A DNA stretch of 64,000 bases from an uncultured Clostridia bacterium (GCA_946403295.1 CAMIZL010000006.1:1-64000), one strand, 5' to 3'. Positions 8,581 to 19,090 are shown, numbered from the stretch's first letter. Notes: generated by a model not told the origin, from the letters alone. Numbers and translations: made by a program.

Positions 8581-8620
8581 AAAAAAGCAGACCGACATAT
8601 AATATACCACGTCAGTCCGC
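8581..8620 (-). terminator. Rho-independent terminator after infA
   Basis: On the minus strand GCGGACTGAC pairs over ten positions (two G-U) with GTCGGTCTGC, loop of 14 bases, followed directly by TTTTTT. This is a strong terminator in the middle of what is usually an unbroken spc-alpha transcript. The loop contains TATATT/TATTAT, and TTGCAA lies 17 bases before it, so a promoter could overlap it. Confidence 0.8.
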
Positions 8621-8659
8621 TATTTGCAAGCAATATTTTTATTTCTCAATACAAATGGA

Positions 8660-8878
8660 TCATTTATCTCTCCAGATGATCCTTCCCTTAGTGAGATCGT
8701 AGGGCGAAAGCTCAAGGGTGACCTTGTCGCCGGGTACGATCTTAATGAAGTTCATGCGAAGCTTACCGCTTATGTGTGCAAGCACGCGGTGTCCGTTCTC
8801 GAGTTCCACACGGAACATCGTGTTGGGAAGCTTTTCAATAACAGTGCCTTCAATTTCAACTACATCACTCTTAGACAT
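8660..8878 (-). CDS. infA: Translation initiation factor IF-1
   Basis: S1/OB-fold factor that occupies the A site during initiation. The 72-residue product is full length, with [23 protein letters not shown] and [19 protein letters not shown], ending WRDK. Follows map by 37 bases. A strong terminator follows it. Confidence 0.97.
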   Translation of the reverse strand: MSKSDVVEIEGTVIEKLPNTMFRVELENGHRVLAHISGKLRMNFIKIVPGDKVTLELSPYDLTKGRIIWRDK

Positions 8879-8915
8879 ACGTCCTCCTCTTTAAAAGCCC
8901 AAATCTTCTCAAGCC

Positions 8916-9665
8916 TCAGATCGACAGAAGCTCGGGTTCGCCTTCTGTGATCAGGATTGTGTTTTCATAGTGTGCCGACAGCGAATGATCCTGTGTTACG
9001 ATCGTCCATCCGTCATCAAGACAATTAATGTCGCATCTGCCTGCATTGACCATCGGTTCAACGCATATCGTCATTCCGGGGATAAGCTTTATTCCCCTGC
9101 GCTTCATATGGTAATGGGGGATCTGCGGATCTTCATGCATCTCCCTGCCGATACCGTGACCGACATATTCTCGTACAACGGAAAAGCCTGCGGCAACAAC
9201 ATGATCTTCGACGGCACCGGAGATCTCATAGAGGTGATTTCCGCCTCTTGCAAATTTTAATCCTTCATAAAAGCTTTCGCGTGTTACGCGTATGAGCCTT
9301 TCGGCTTCCTCGCTTATCTTTCCGCAAGGTACCGTTCTGGCAGCATCCGACTGATATCCTTTGTAGATAACTCCGGCGTCAAGGCTCACGATATCTCCCT
9401 CTTTGAGGATCACGTCCTTTGAAGGGATTCCGTGAATGACAACATCGTTTACCGAGATACAGATCGACGCGGGATATCCGTTATATCCGAGGAAAGATGC
9501 CTTGCATCCGAATCCTCTTATAAGTTCCGCAGCCTTTTTATCTATCTCCCATGTTGAAACTCCGGGCTTAACTTCTTTTTCAAGACGTCTGTGAACTTCT
9601 GCCAGTATTTTACCTGCTTCACGCATAAGCGCTATTTCTTTTTCCGATTTGATAGTGATCGACAT
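8916..9665 (-). CDS. map: Type I methionine aminopeptidase
   Basis: Removes the initiator methionine from nascent proteins. 249 residues. Metal ligands are recognisable: D in SLDAGVIYKGYQSD, the second D in that segment, H in GHGIGREMHEDP, E in CVEPMV and the final E in ITEGEPE. Also VIHGIP with the substrate histidine. In the spc operon after adk, spacing 16 bases. Confidence 0.97.
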   Translation of the reverse strand: MSITIKSEKEIALMREAGKILAEVHRRLEKEVKPGVSTWEIDKKAAELIRGFGCKASFLGYNGYPASICISVNDVVIHGIPSKDVILKEGDIVSLDAGVIYKGYQSDAARTVPCGKISEEAERLIRVTRESFYEGLKFARGGNHLYEISGAVEDHVVAAGFSVVREYVGHGIGREMHEDPQIPHYHMKRRGIKLIPGMTICVEPMVNAGRCDINCLDDGWTIVTQDHSLSAHYENTILITEGEPELLSI

Positions 9666-9681
9666 GATCTTCCCTCTGTAA

Positions 9682-10326
9682 TTATGCCTCGATAACTTTT
9701 ACGATATCGGCAAATACCTTGTCAACATCCTGTGTACCATCAACCTCTTTAAGCTTTCCTGCCTTCTCATAGTAATCGATGAGCGGCTGGGTCTGGGCAT
9801 GATATGTATCAAGCCTCTTCTTTACGATCTCGGGCTTGTCGTCGTCTCTGATATAAAGCTCACCGCCGCAGAGATCGCAAACGCCTTCAACCTTGGTAGG
9901 GTTGTATTTGATATGGAAAGTTCCGCCGCACTTTGCGCAGGCACGTCTGCCTGACATTCTGTCGATGATCCTCTCATCGGGAACTTCAACGTTCACCGCA
10001 TAATCGATCTCGTCTTTATTGTCGGCAAGAGCCTTTGTAAGCGCCTCAGCCTGAGGGATGGTTCTGGGGAATCCGTCGAGAACATAACCGTTCTTGCAGT
10101 CGGGCTGAGTGAATCTGTCCATTATAAGCTCAAGTGTAAGTTCATCGGGAACAAGGCTTCCCTTATCCATGTACTCCTTGGCCTTGAGTCCGAGGGGTGT
10201 TCCCTCTTTAAGGTTTGCGCGAAAGATATCACCGGTCGAGATGTGAGGAATGTCGTATTTTGCAGCGATCTGCTTTGCCTGTGTTCCCTTTCCCGCTCCG
10301 GGTGCGCCTAACATTACTATCTTCAT
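9682..10326 (-). CDS. adk: Adenylate kinase, zinc-lid type
   Basis: Catalyses ATP + AMP = 2 ADP. Start at MKIVMLGAPGAGKGTQ, with AAGGA upstream; the ORF-track extension is not Adk-like. 214 residues: P-loop GAPGAGKGT, NMP-binding GFPRTIPQAEAL, and a lid with four cysteines (CAKCGG...CDLCGG) that should hold structural zinc, the common Gram-positive form. Located between secY and map. Confidence 0.98.
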   Translation of the reverse strand: MKIVMLGAPGAGKGTQAKQIAAKYDIPHISTGDIFRANLKEGTPLGLKAKEYMDKGSLVPDELTLELIMDRFTQPDCKNGYVLDGFPRTIPQAEALTKALADNKDEIDYAVNVEVPDERIIDRMSGRRACAKCGGTFHIKYNPTKVEGVCDLCGGELYIRDDDKPEIVKKRLDTYHAQTQPLIDYYEKAGKLKEVDGTQDVDKVFADIVKVIEA

Positions 10327-10396
10327 TTTTTCAAAGTCCTTATTACATAAAATAAGGCGGGGCCTCATGTAATGCCCCGCCCCCATTAGAATTTCT

Positions 10397-11731
10397 TTAT
10401 TTGTCAAGGAATCCCTTATAATGATGTACTGCCATCATAGCCTCGATCGCCTTCATCGTCTCAAGGATAACACCGACAACGATGATAAGTGATGTAGCGG
10501 CAAATCCTACTCTTACCTGGAATACACCGGTAAATACGAGAGGAAGGATAGCTACGATACAAAGTGCGAATGCACCGATAACAACGATCTTATCGAGAAT
10601 ATCGGTAAGATAATCTGTCGTAGGTCTTCCGGGTCTGATACCGGGGCAGTAACCGCCACTCTTCTTCAGATTGTTCGAAATCTCTACAGGGTTGAATGTA
10701 ACCGCTGTGTAGAATTTTGCGAAGAAAATGATAAGAAGAATGTAAACAAGTGCTCCGAATGTGTACTTAAACTCGCCCCAATCCGTAACATTGAACCAGT
10801 TCTGCATGTTGAGCATGTAGAGAACCTTGTTCCAGAATCCCGTTCTTGATCCGGTCGAACCGAAGAAAGAACTGATGATGATAGGGAACTGCATAAGTGA
10901 CATCGCAAAGATTACAGGGATAACACCCGAGGTATTAACCTTCAGGGGGATGTTCGACGAAGCGCCGCCGACCATGCTGCGTCCCGAAACCTTCTTCGAG
11001 TACTGTACGGGAATTCTTCTCTCAGCGTCCTGAAGGAGAACGATGAGGACAACCATGCCGACAAGAACAGCGATGATAATGATCGCGCTCATGATACCGA
11101 CGATCAGGCTGCTTGCACCCGATACAAACTTTGTGTAAAGGATGTCAAGATCCTGAGGAAGTCTCGACACGATGTTTACGAGGAGGATGATGGAAATACC
11201 GTTTCCTACACCTCTCTCGGAGATATTCTCACCCATCCACATAAGGAACGAAGTACCGGCCGTGAAACCGAGTGAGATGAGCATGATGCCTGTGAAAGCA
11301 TCGGTATTGATGATACCTGAGCTCTGAACGCTGAAGCTGTATGCCATTGCACCACCCTCGAGTAATGCAAGAGCTACTGTGAGGATCCTTGTGTACTTTC
11401 CGATCCTTCTTCTTCCGTCCTCGCCATCCTTCTGGATCTCTTCGAGCTTCGGAATAGCGATCGTTAAGAGCTGCATGATAATGGATGCATTGATGTAAGG
11501 TGAGATCGAAAGCGCGAAGATAGACATCTGCGAGAACGATCCGCCTGTGAGCGTATCAAGGAATCCAAGTTCAAGGTTTGCCTGCGAAAGCCATACAGAG
11601 AACTGCTCTAAAGCAATTCCGGGTACCGGGATCATAGAACCGATACGGATAAGAACTACACAAGCGATCGTAAAGAGTAATCTTTTTCTGATGTCGGCAT
11701 TCTTGAACGCGTTGATGATCGAATTAATCAT
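10397..11731 (-). CDS. secY: Preprotein translocase subunit SecY
   Basis: Central channel of the Sec translocon. 444 residues with about ten hydrophobic helices. Typical SecY features: ITQLLTIAIP-like helix (MQLLTIAIPKLEEIQKDGEDGRRRI), the cytosolic loop ERRIPVQYSKK and the GGYCPGIRPGRPT loop in the C-terminal half. One base separates it from rplO. Confidence 0.98.
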   Translation of the reverse strand: MINSIINAFKNADIRKRLLFTIACVVLIRIGSMIPVPGIALEQFSVWLSQANLELGFLDTLTGGSFSQMSIFALSISPYINASIIMQLLTIAIPKLEEIQKDGEDGRRRIGKYTRILTVALALLEGGAMAYSFSVQSSGIINTDAFTGIMLISLGFTAGTSFLMWMGENISERGVGNGISIILLVNIVSRLPQDLDILYTKFVSGASSLIVGIMSAIIIIAVLVGMVVLIVLLQDAERRIPVQYSKKVSGRSMVGGASSNIPLKVNTSGVIPVIFAMSLMQFPIIISSFFGSTGSRTGFWNKVLYMLNMQNWFNVTDWGEFKYTFGALVYILLIIFFAKFYTAVTFNPVEISNNLKKSGGYCPGIRPGRPTTDYLTDILDKIVVIGAFALCIVAILPLVFTGVFQVRVGFAATSLIIVVGVILETMKAIEAMMAVHHYKGFLDK

Positions 11732-11732
11732 A

Positions 11733-12173
11733 TCAGATCACCTCTGCTTTTCCACCAAGTGCTTCGATCTTCTGCTTTGCGCATTCGCTGATGGCATTGA
11801 CCTTAACGTTAAGCTTCTTGGTTAATTCTCCATTCCCAAGTATCTTGATACCGTCCTTAGGATTGGTGATGAGTCCGATATCCATAAGACTTTCAACCGT
11901 AACGTCTGCTCCGTCTTCGAATCTGTTGAGCATACTTACATTTACGGTGATGATTTCCTTTGTGTTTCTGTTACGGAAGCCCCTCTTGGGAAGTCTTCTG
12001 AAGAAGGGGTTCTGACCACCTTCAAAACCTGCTCTGGGACGTCCGGAACGAGCTTTCTGACCCTTGTGGCCGTAACCTGCAGTCTTGCCGTTTCCCGAAG
12101 CATGACCACGACCCTTACGGAAGTTGTTGCTCTGCTTAGAGCCGTCAGCGGGTCTTAAATCTGATAAATTCAT
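11733..12173 (-). CDS. rplO: 50S ribosomal protein L15
   Basis: Late assembly protein of the large subunit. 146 residues. The glycine-rich basic N-terminus ([24 protein letters not shown]) precedes the compact C-terminal domain. Preceded by a 91-base gap after rpmD that holds a perfect hairpin. Confidence 0.97.
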   Translation of the reverse strand: MNLSDLRPADGSKQSNNFRKGRGHASGNGKTAGYGHKGQKARSGRPRAGFEGGQNPFFRRLPKRGFRNRNTKEIITVNVSMLNRFEDGADVTVESLMDIGLITNPKDGIKILGNGELTKKLNVKVNAISECAKQKIEALGGKAEVI

Positions 12174-12196
12174 GATATTATCTCCTTCTCAGATCA

Positions 12197-12215
12197 TGCG
12201 GAATACTGTTCCGCA
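12197..12215 (-). other. Hairpin between rpmD and rplO
   Basis: Perfect seven-base arms TGCGGAA/TTCCGCA around a five-base loop, in the 91-base rpmD-rplO gap. There is no T-tract, so it is not a terminator. It is similar in style to the short-loop hairpins in other gaps of this operon. Confidence 0.5.
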
Positions 12216-12264
12216 CGATTTTCTGTCATACATACAATCATGTATTAGTTGAAAAGTGACCTGT

Positions 12265-12447
12265 TTAGATTTCTTCAACCTTTACCAGGTGTCTGACCTG
12301 ATTGATCATTCCCTGAGTTGCGGCATTGTTGGGGAGCTCATTGCTTGAATTAAGCTTTCCGAGTCCCAGTGCTGCAACAGTCTTTTTATGCTTCGGAAGG
12401 GCACTTATAGTAGACTTAACTAAAGTAACCTTAATCTTATCTGCCAT
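12265..12447 (-). CDS. rpmD: 50S ribosomal protein L30
   Basis: 60 residues, the usual bacterial length. [28 protein letters not shown] and the C-terminal [13 protein letters not shown] are standard L30. Lies 18 bases after rpsE. Confidence 0.96.
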   Translation of the reverse strand: MADKIKVTLVKSTISALPKHKKTVAALGLGKLNSSNELPNNAATQGMINQVRHLVKVEEI

Positions 12448-12465
12448 TTCTATATCCTCCTGACA

Positions 12466-12975
12466 TTAATCCATCAGCTGCTCAACGCTGATTCCGCGAG
12501 CTGCTGCTACCTGCTCGGGAGTCTTGAGCTGACTGAGTCCGTTGATAGTTGCAAGGACAACGTTCTGCTTATTGTTTGAGCCAAGTGACTTGGTACGGAT
12601 ATTCTTGAAGCCTGCAAGCTCAAGTACGTTACGTACGGGACCGCCTGCGATGATACCGGTACCTTCGGGGCTTCTCTTCATAAGGACTGTAGCCGAACCA
12701 AACTTGCCAATGAAGTCATGAGGTACACTGCTGTTCTCATCAAGGGGAAGTTCGATGAGAGCCTTGATAGCTGCTTCTTTACCCTTACGAATTGCCTCGG
12801 GAATTTCAGTAGCCTTGCCGAGACCTGCACCAACATGTCCCTTCTTGTCGCCTACAACAACGAGTGCTGTAAATCTCATGTTACGTCCACCCTTAACAAC
12901 CTTGGTGACACGCTTGATGGTAACGACCTTATCCTCTAATTCCAAATTGCTAGCATCAACATTTGTACGTTTCAT
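12466..12975 (-). CDS. rpsE: 30S ribosomal protein S5
   Basis: S5 shapes the mRNA entry tunnel and decoding accuracy. 169 residues. N-terminal double-stranded-RNA-binding-like domain ([41 protein letters not shown]) and the C-terminal half with [18 protein letters not shown]. Between rplR and rpmD. Confidence 0.98.
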   Translation of the reverse strand: MKRTNVDASNLELEDKVVTIKRVTKVVKGGRNMRFTALVVVGDKKGHVGAGLGKATEIPEAIRKGKEAAIKALIELPLDENSSVPHDFIGKFGSATVLMKRSPEGTGIIAGGPVRNVLELAGFKNIRTKSLGSNNKQNVVLATINGLSQLKTPEQVAAARGISVEQLMD

Positions 12976-12989
12976 GTGCTGTCTCCTCC

Positions 12990-13358
12990 TTAGAATTCCA
13001 GACCGGCTTCTCTGGCTGCTTCTGCCAGTGCCTGAACCTTACCGTGATATATGAAGCCGCCTCTGTCGAAGACAACTGTCTTAATGCCTTTGTCAAGAGC
13101 TTTCTGGGCAATAACCTTACCGAGAACAGTAGCTGCCTCGATGTTGTCTGTAAACTCAACCTGTCCCTTAACATCCTTATCAAGAGTAGATGCGGCAACA
13201 AGTGTATTACCTACCGTATCGTCAATGATCTGAGCATACATATGACTATTGCTTCTGAAAACCGACAAGCGGGGTCTTTCGGGAGTTCCGGAGAAACGAT
13301 TGCGAATCTTTAAATGTTTTTTCTCACGGATCTTAGATCTTGATTCTTTCTTAAACAT
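12990..13358 (-). CDS. rplR: 50S ribosomal protein L18
   Basis: 5S rRNA binding protein. 122 residues. [18 protein letters not shown] and the C-terminal [30 protein letters not shown] are diagnostic. Spacing of 13-14 bases to both neighbours. Confidence 0.98.
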   Translation of the reverse strand: MFKKESRSKIREKKHLKIRNRFSGTPERPRLSVFRSNSHMYAQIIDDTVGNTLVAASTLDKDVKGQVEFTDNIEAATVLGKVIAQKALDKGIKTVVFDRGGFIYHGKVQALAEAAREAGLEF

Positions 13359-13371
13359 TCTTCATTCCTCC

Positions 13372-13914
13372 TTATTTCTTTCCTGTCTTGCCGGCCTTAC
13401 GTCTGATCACTTCATCAGCGTACTTGATACCCTTGCCCTTATAAGGCTCAGGAGCTCTCTTTTCTCTGATCTGTGCTGCGAACTGGCCAACTTTTTCTTT
13501 GTCGATACCCTTTACGATGATCTTGTTCTGACCGTCGCAAACAGTCTCTATACCCTCGGGATCTTCCATGATAACGGGATGTGAATAACCGAGTGTAAGG
13601 TTAAGCTTCTTGCCTTCCTTAACAACCCTGTAACCAACACCGTTGATCTCGAGTGTTTTTTCATAACCTGCAGTAACTCCGACAACCATGTTGTTGATGA
13701 GTGTTCTTGTGAGTCCGTGCAGGGACTTCATCTTCTTAAGATCGTTGGGTCTGTTAACGATAACCTGTCCGTCCTCGATCTTTACTTCGAGCTCGGGAGC
13801 AAGTGCCCTGCTGAGTGTTCCCTTGGGGCCTTTAACAGTGACCACATTATTTTCTGCTATATCTACGTTAACGCCTGCAGGTATAGCGATTGGCATCTTA
13901 CCTATACGTGACAT
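13372..13914 (-). CDS. rplF: 50S ribosomal protein L6
   Basis: L6 lies near the sarcin-ricin loop. Start at [15 protein letters not shown], giving 180 residues. The longer ORF runs back into the rpsH gap and is not L6-like. Two L6 folds: an N-terminal one with [12 protein letters not shown], and a C-terminal one with the signature [26 protein letters not shown]. Confidence 0.98.
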   Translation of the reverse strand: MSRIGKMPIAIPAGVNVDIAENNVVTVKGPKGTLSRALAPELEVKIEDGQVIVNRPNDLKKMKSLHGLTRTLINNMVVGVTAGYEKTLEINGVGYRVVKEGKKLNLTLGYSHPVIMEDPEGIETVCDGQNKIIVKGIDKEKVGQFAAQIREKRAPEPYKGKGIKYADEVIRRKAGKTGKK

Positions 13915-13948
13915 GCCCGTACCTCCTGAATATTGTAAACAAACTCTC

Positions 13949-14350
13949 TCACCAGATAAAGCAAAGAACTTCGCCGCCAACATTCTGCTTGCGTGCTTCT
14001 TTATCTGTGATAACTCCCTTGTTGGTAGAAATTATAGCGGTACCAAGTCCGCCAAGAACCTTGGGAAGCTCCTCCGAGTTTGCATAAACACGAAGACCGG
14101 GCTTCGAGATTCTCTTAAGACCCGTGAGGATCTTCTCGTTCTTATCTTTTCCGTATTTTAATGTGATAACGATATCCTTGGCTGCGCCTGCGTCTACGAG
14201 TTCGAAGTTCTTGATATAGCCTTCCTTAAGAAGGATTTCTGCGATTGAGATCTTCATCTTCGAAGCAGGAACATTTACTTTTTCATGTTTTGCAGTATTG
14301 GCATTACGGATTCTGGTAAGCATATCTGCAATAGGATCGCTCATTGTCAT
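13949..14350 (-). CDS. rpsH: 30S ribosomal protein S8
   Basis: Binds the central domain of 16S rRNA. 133 residues. [15 protein letters not shown] at the N-terminus and [26 protein letters not shown] at the C-terminus are standard. AAAGGAGG lies ten bases before the first ATG, so the MTMSDP start is used rather than the internal methionine. Confidence 0.97.
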   Translation of the reverse strand: MTMSDPIADMLTRIRNANTAKHEKVNVPASKMKISIAEILLKEGYIKNFELVDAGAAKDIVITLKYGKDKNEKILTGLKRISKPGLRVYANSEELPKVLGGLGTAIISTNKGVITDKEARKQNVGGEVLCFIW

Positions 14351-14377
14351 GTTAATTTTCCTCCTTTTTAGAATAAC

Positions 14378-14563
14378 TTACCAACTGGCTTTCTTTACAC
14401 CCGGGATCTGGCCCTTGTATGCGAGCTCGCGGAAGCAAACTCTGCAAATACCGAACTTACGAAGTACTGCATGAGGACGACCGCAGATCTTGCAGCGTGT
14501 ATACTCTCTGGTTGAAAACTTAGCGGGACGCTGCTGCTTTAATTTCATCGATAATTTCGCCAT
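14378..14563 (-). CDS. rpsN: 30S ribosomal protein S14, zinc-binding type
   Basis: 61-residue short S14 (type Z) with two CxxC pairs (CKICGRPH and ICRVCF) that bind zinc. [26 protein letters not shown] is the typical end. Often annotated rpsZ. Confidence 0.97.
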   Translation of the reverse strand: MAKLSMKLKQQRPAKFSTREYTRCKICGRPHAVLRKFGICRVCFRELAYKGQIPGVKKASW

Positions 14564-14580
14564 GGTTATGATTCCTCCTG

Positions 14581-15120
14581 TTATTTGGCAAACGGCATAC
14601 TGAAGAGCTTTAAGAGCTCACGTGCCTCTTCATCTGTCCTGGCAGTGGTAACGATGCAAACGTCCATACCTCTGACCTTGTCAACCTTGTCATATTCGAT
14701 CTCAGGGAAGATAAGCTGTTCCTTGATACCGAGTGAATAATTGCCTCTGCCGTCAAAACCGTTGGGGTTTACGCCACGGAAGTCTCTAACTCGGGGAAGT
14801 GCCAGGTTTACAAGCCTGTCAAGGAATTCATACATCTTCTCGCCACGAAGGGTTGTCTTGCAACCGATCGCAACACCTTCCCTGATCTTGAAGTTTGCGA
14901 TAGACTTCTTAGCCTTGGTGATCACTGCCTTCTGTCCGGTGATGATCTCCATATCCTTAACTGCGGACTCAAGAGCCTTGGCATTTTCCTTAGCCTCGCC
15001 CACGCCCATGTTTATAACGATCTTCTCAATCTTCGGAATCTCCATGATGTTCTTGTATCCGAATTTCTTTACTAATGCATCTCTCACATCTGAAAGATAA
15101 AAATCCTTTAAACGAGCCAA
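14581..15120 (-). CDS. rplE: 50S ribosomal protein L5
   Basis: 5S rRNA binding protein of the central protuberance. 179 residues. [22 protein letters not shown] and the P-site loop region [24 protein letters not shown] are diagnostic. Within the spc operon between rplX and rpsN. Confidence 0.98.
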   Translation of the reverse strand: MARLKDFYLSDVRDALVKKFGYKNIMEIPKIEKIVINMGVGEAKENAKALESAVKDMEIITGQKAVITKAKKSIANFKIREGVAIGCKTTLRGEKMYEFLDRLVNLALPRVRDFRGVNPNGFDGRGNYSLGIKEQLIFPEIEYDKVDKVRGMDVCIVTTARTDEEARELLKLFSMPFAK

Positions 15121-15141
15121 CTTTTGTGACCTCCTCTCTTA

Positions 15142-15462
15142 TTAGTCGATAATGTCACCTGTAGACTTTGCGAAACGAACCTTTGTCATCTCGCCGTCCT
15201 TGCCTTCAACGAACTTGAAACCGATCCTTGTAGGCTTACCCTTGTACAGATACATGACATTTGATGCGTCGATGGGCGCTTCCTTCTTTACGATGCCGCC
15301 CTTGGGATTTTCCTGGCTTGCCTTGGCATGCTTCGTAACTGTGTTTACGCCTTCAACAATAACGCGCTTGTCGGTCACTTTGACGACTTTGCCTTCTTTA
15401 CCTTTATCTTTTCCGGCGATAACTCTAACTGTATCACCTTTCTTGATCTTTAATGTTGCCAT
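15142..15462 (-). CDS. rplX: 50S ribosomal protein L24
   Basis: Assembly initiator of the large subunit. 106 residues with an N-terminal KOW motif ([22 protein letters not shown]) and [27 protein letters not shown]. Twelve bases after rplN. Confidence 0.98.
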   Translation of the reverse strand: MATLKIKKGDTVRVIAGKDKGKEGKVVKVTDKRVIVEGVNTVTKHAKASQENPKGGIVKKEAPIDASNVMYLYKGKPTRIGFKFVEGKDGEMTKVRFAKSTGDIID

Positions 15463-15474
15463 GTCATTTCCTCC

Positions 15475-15843
15475 TTAAAGCACTTCGGGAGCGAGAGAAA
15501 CGATCTTCATGAACTGCTTCTCACGTAACTCTCTAGCCACGGGTCCGAAAATACGTGTTCCCTTAGGTGTCTTGTCTTCCTTAATAATGACAGCCGCATT
15601 CTCGTCAAATCTGATATAAGAACCATCTTTACGGTGAGCGCCTTTTACTGTACGAACTACAACAGCCTTAACTACTTCACCTTTTTTAACAACGCCACCG
15701 GGTGTTGCATCTTTAACGCTGGCAACGATAACATCCCCGATATTCGCATATCTTCTGGTCGAACCGCCCATTACACGGATACAAAGGAGTTCCTTTGCAC
15801 CGGTATTATCGGCAACCTTAAGTCTTGATTCGGTCTGAATCAT
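15475..15843 (-). CDS. rplN: 50S ribosomal protein L14
   Basis: Subunit interface protein; also the docking site of the silencing factor RsfS. 122 residues, standard length. [27 protein letters not shown] and [25 protein letters not shown] match the family throughout. Confidence 0.98.
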   Translation of the reverse strand: MIQTESRLKVADNTGAKELLCIRVMGGSTRRYANIGDVIVASVKDATPGGVVKKGEVVKAVVVRTVKGAHRKDGSYIRFDENAAVIIKEDKTPKGTRIFGPVARELREKQFMKIVSLAPEVL

Positions 15844-15882
15844 GATAACTCCTTCCTGCGCGAAAAAACCGCGTGAAAAATC

Positions 15883-16137
15883 TTATTTAGCCTTCTCAAC
15901 TATCTCGACAAGTCTCCATCTCTTATCCTTTGAAAGAGGTCTTGTCTCCATTACCTTGACTCTGTCGCCGACCTTGCACTCATTGTTCTCGTCATGAGCC
16001 TTGAGCTTGTAGGTTCTCTTTACGATCTTGTTGTACAAGGGATGCTTAACATTATCTACAACGGCTACAACGACTGTTTTATCCATCTTGTCGCTGACTA
16101 CTTTGCCGGTACGAACTTTTCTGAGATTTCTTTCCAC
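15883..16137 (-). CDS. rpsQ: 30S ribosomal protein S17
   Basis: OB-fold 16S rRNA binder. The ORF track starts seven codons earlier, but that ATG has no ribosome binding site. Its first codons instead contain AAAGGAG, placed six bases before an in-frame GTG. Starting at the GTG gives 84 residues beginning [20 protein letters not shown], the normal S17 N-terminus and length. Confidence 0.93.
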   Translation of the reverse strand: MERNLRKVRTGKVVSDKMDKTVVVAVVDNVKHPLYNKIVKRTYKLKAHDENNECKVGDRVKVMETRPLSKDKRWRLVEIVEKAK

Positions 16138-16190
16138 AACTTTCTCCTTTCCATTCATATGACGATGTGAATATCATCATTTTGAATCGA

Positions 16191-16391
16191 TCATGCCTTC
16201 TGCTGTGAGATCACAGTCTTTATTCTGGCGATATTCTTTCTTACTTCGTTGATCCTGCTTGTATTGTCAAGCTGGTTGGTCGCATTCTGGAACCTGAGAT
16301 TAAAGAGTTCCTTCTTTGCTGCGACAAGTTCCTCAGCAAGTTCGGTTCCCGACTTCTTTGTTAATTCATCAAGATATGTTTTACTCTTCAC
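16191..16391 (-). CDS. rpmC: 50S ribosomal protein L29
   Basis: Two-helix protein at the exit tunnel rim. I use the second of two nearby GTG codons, eight bases after AAGGAGG. The first GTG overlaps that site. This gives 66 residues ([15 protein letters not shown]...), with the [15 protein letters not shown] and [15 protein letters not shown] core. It overlaps the end of rplP by 11 bases, consistent with coupled translation. Confidence 0.93.
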   Translation of the reverse strand: MKSKTYLDELTKKSGTELAEELVAAKKELFNLRFQNATNQLDNTSRINEVRKNIARIKTVISQQKA

Positions 16392-16818
16392 TGTCGGCAC
16401 CTCCTTCTAAATCTGCCTTGGATGCGATCTTGCACTTGATGGGAAGCTTATGCATCGCAAGACGGAGCGCCTCTCTGGCGATCTCTTCGGATACTCCCGC
16501 GATCTCGAACATTACACGTCCGGGCTTAACTACTGCTACCCAGAACTCTGTTGTTCCTTTACCGGAACCCATTCGGGTTTCAGCGGGCTTTGTTGTAACG
16601 GGCTTATCAGGGAAGATCTTGATCCAAACCTGACCGCCACGCTTAATGTAACGGGTCATGGCAACACGGGCTGCCTCAATCTGATTGGACTTGATCCATG
16701 CAGGCTCTGCTGCTACAAGTCCGTACTCGCCGTAAGCGATTGTATTGCCTCTCTGGGCCTTTCCGCGCATTGTTCCGCGGAACTGTTTTCTGTGTTTTAC
16801 TCTCTTGGGTATCAGCAT
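16381..16818 (-). CDS. rplP: 50S ribosomal protein L16
   Basis: Organises the A-site tRNA region of the large subunit. 145 residues. [25 protein letters not shown], the [20 protein letters not shown] segment and a short acidic tail (GGADSEE). The tail overlaps the translation start region of rpmC. Confidence 0.98.
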   Translation of the reverse strand: MLIPKRVKHRKQFRGTMRGKAQRGNTIAYGEYGLVAAEPAWIKSNQIEAARVAMTRYIKRGGQVWIKIFPDKPVTTKPAETRMGSGKGTTEFWVAVVKPGRVMFEIAGVSEEIAREALRLAMHKLPIKCKIASKADLEGGADSEE

Positions 16819-16819
16819 C

Positions 16820-17479
16820 TTACTTCACGCTCCCTTCCTTTTTTCCGTTCTTAGCGGGAAGTACCTCACCGTGGTAAACCCAAACCTTAACACCAACCTT
16901 ACCGTAGGTTGTGTCTGCCTCTGCGAAGCCGTAATCAATGTCGGCACGGATTGTCTGAAGCGGAATTGTTCCTTCGCTGTAGAACTCTGTACGAGCCATA
17001 TCAGCTCCGCCGAGACGACCTGAGCAGGATGTCTTGATTCCCTTAGCGCCTGCCTTCATGGTTCTTGACATTGTTGACTTCATTGCACGTCTGAAGGATA
17101 CACGGTTCTCAAGCTGCTGTGCGATGGATTCCGCAACGAGCTGAGCGTTGTTATCGGGTCTCTTAACCTCTTTGATATCAAGGTTAACGTCCTTCTTCGT
17201 GAACTTCTTGATCTCTCCCTTAAGCTTTTCGATCTCAGCTCCGCCCTTGCCGATAACTACACCGGGCTTAGCGGTATGAACTGTAACCTTGATCTTATCG
17301 GAAGCACGCTCGATCTCGATCTTGGAGATTCCGGCGCTGTATAACTTCTTCTTTAAGAACTTTCTGATGTTGTAATCTTCTACAAGATTGTCGGCAAAGT
17401 CGCCCTCTGCGTACCACTTTGAATCCCAGTCAGCGATGATTCCGACTCTTAAACCATGGGGATTTACTTTCTGTCCCAT
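16820..17479 (-). CDS. rpsC: 30S ribosomal protein S3
   Basis: Forms the mRNA entry site. 219 residues: N-terminal KH domain with [17 protein letters not shown], and a C-terminal domain ([41 protein letters not shown]). One base separates it from rplP. Confidence 0.98.
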   Translation of the reverse strand: MGQKVNPHGLRVGIIADWDSKWYAEGDFADNLVEDYNIRKFLKKKLYSAGISKIEIERASDKIKVTVHTAKPGVVIGKGGAEIEKLKGEIKKFTKKDVNLDIKEVKRPDNNAQLVAESIAQQLENRVSFRRAMKSTMSRTMKAGAKGIKTSCSGRLGGADMARTEFYSEGTIPLQTIRADIDYGFAEADTTYGKVGVKVWVYHGEVLPAKNGKKEGSVK

Positions 17480-17504
17480 ATGCTCTCCTTTCTCTAATTA
17501 GAGA

Positions 17505-17891
17505 TTATCTCTCGTTAAGTACTACGGTGATGTGACTCATTCTCTTTAAGATCCTGTATGCTCTGCCCTGTGCTCTGGGATGGATCCTCTTCATTGTGGG
17601 TGCGCAGTTTGCGTAGCACTCCTCGATGTAGAGCTTTGATGTGTCCATTCCGTTGTTGTTCTCGGCATTGGCAACAGCCGACTTAACGAGCTTCTCGATC
17701 ACTGTCGAAGCGTATCTGGGATTGTATGCTAAAATTCCAAGTGCTGTATTTACGTCTTTTCCTCTGATTGCATCCAGTACGAAGCATGCCTTCTGAACGG
17801 ATACCCTGGCATATGAAAGCTTAGCCGAGGGTCTGGTATCCTTAACGGCATTTCTCTCTCTCTTTATCTGAGATCTATGTCCTTTAGCCAT
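17505..17891 (-). CDS. rplV: 50S ribosomal protein L22
   Basis: Lines the exit tunnel; its loop is a known site of macrolide resistance changes. Start at MAKGHRSQIKRERNAV after GGAGGTTAC, giving 128 residues. The extra ORF-track residues are not L22-like. SYARVSVQKACFVLDAIRGK and the loop-end RIHPRAQGRAYRILKRMSHITVV are present. No obvious resistance-type insertion in the loop. Confidence 0.97.
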   Translation of the reverse strand: MAKGHRSQIKRERNAVKDTRPSAKLSYARVSVQKACFVLDAIRGKDVNTALGILAYNPRYASTVIEKLVKSAVANAENNNGMDTSKLYIEECYANCAPTMKRIHPRAQGRAYRILKRMSHITVVLNER

Positions 17892-17945
17892 GTGGATGTA
17901 ACCTCCTTTCATCGTGTCAAAAAACTGTATTATCCGCAAAAGTCA

Positions 17946-18227
17946 TTACTTTCTGGATGTTTTCTTCTCATCCTTGCCGTGTCCGCGGTATGTTCTTGTT
18001 GCTACGAACTCGCCAAGCTTATGTCCTACCATATCCTCGGTAACGTATACCGGGATGTGCTTTCTTCCGTCGTGTACAGAGATTGTCAGACCAACGAAAT
18101 TAGGGAAGATGGTTGAACGACGTGACCAGGTCACGATCGCCTGCTTGTCACCTGACTTAACAACCTCATCTACCTTCTTGAGGAGCGATGCGTCCGCGAA
18201 GGGTCCCTTTTTTAATGAACGTGCCAT
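17946..18227 (-). CDS. rpsS: 30S ribosomal protein S19
   Basis: Head protein contacting A-site tRNA. 93 residues. [19 protein letters not shown] and [23 protein letters not shown]-like core ([22 protein letters not shown]) are diagnostic. Tail is basic. Confidence 0.98.
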   Translation of the reverse strand: MARSLKKGPFADASLLKKVDEVVKSGDKQAIVTWSRRSTIFPNFVGLTISVHDGRKHIPVYVTEDMVGHKLGEFVATRTYRGHGKDEKKTSRK

Positions 18228-18244
18228 AGGTTCAACCTTCCTTT

Positions 18245-19090
18245 CTATTTAGCGATAGCCTTACCATTCTTACGACGAATGATGAGCTTATTGGACTTGT
18301 TGTTCTTCTTGCGGGTCTTGAGACCGAGAGCGGGCTTACCCCAAGGAGTTGAAGGACCGGGACGACCGATTCCGTTCTTACCTTCTCCACCACCGTGAGG
18401 ATGGTCATTCGGGTTCATAACAGCACCACGTACTGTAGGTCTGATACCCATGTGTCTCTTACGACCTGCTTTACCGATGTTAACGAGGTTGTGCTCGCCG
18501 TTTCCGATCACACCGATCGTTGCGCGGCATATAACGGGGATCCTTCTCATTTCGCCCGAAGGGAGACGAAGGATTGCGTACTTGTCTTCCTTACCTACGA
18601 GCTGTGCAGCAACACCTGCCGAGCGAACGAGCTGTCCGCCACGCTTGGGATAAAGCTCGATGTTGTGGATCTGTGCACCAACCGGAATCTTGCTTAAGGG
18701 GAGGCAGTTGCCGTTAAGAGCTTCTGCGTTCTCTCCGTTCATGATCTTGTCGCCGACCTTAAGTCCTTCGGGAGCAAGAATGTATGCCTTCTCGCCGTCT
18801 GCATAGCAGATAAGTGCGATGTTAGCTGTTCTGTTGGGATCGTATTCGATCGTCTTTACTGTTGCAGGAATGTCATCCTTGTATCTCTTGAAATCGATGA
18901 TCCTGTATTTTGTTCTGTATCCGCCGCCCTGATGTCTAACGGTGATCTTGCCCTGATTGTTACGACCCGAGTTCTTCTTTAAAGTCACTGTAAGGGACTT
19001 CTCAGGAGTTGTAGCTGTGATCTGCTGGAAATCATAGCCGGTCATGTTTCTTCTGGAGGGCGTATAAGCGGTATATTTCTTAATTCCCAT
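18245..19090 (-). CDS. rplB: 50S ribosomal protein L2
   Basis: Needed for subunit joining and near the peptidyl transferase centre. 281 residues. [16 protein letters not shown], the functionally important [25 protein letters not shown] segment and [28 protein letters not shown] are all present. Preceded by a 240-base structured gap after rplW. Confidence 0.98.
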   Translation of the reverse strand: MGIKKYTAYTPSRRNMTGYDFQQITATTPEKSLTVTLKKNSGRNNQGKITVRHQGGGYRTKYRIIDFKRYKDDIPATVKTIEYDPNRTANIALICYADGEKAYILAPEGLKVGDKIMNGENAEALNGNCLPLSKIPVGAQIHNIELYPKRGGQLVRSAGVAAQLVGKEDKYAILRLPSGEMRRIPVICRATIGVIGNGEHNLVNIGKAGRKRHMGIRPTVRGAVMNPNDHPHGGGEGKNGIGRPGPSTPWGKPALGLKTRKKNNKSNKLIIRRKNGKAIAK

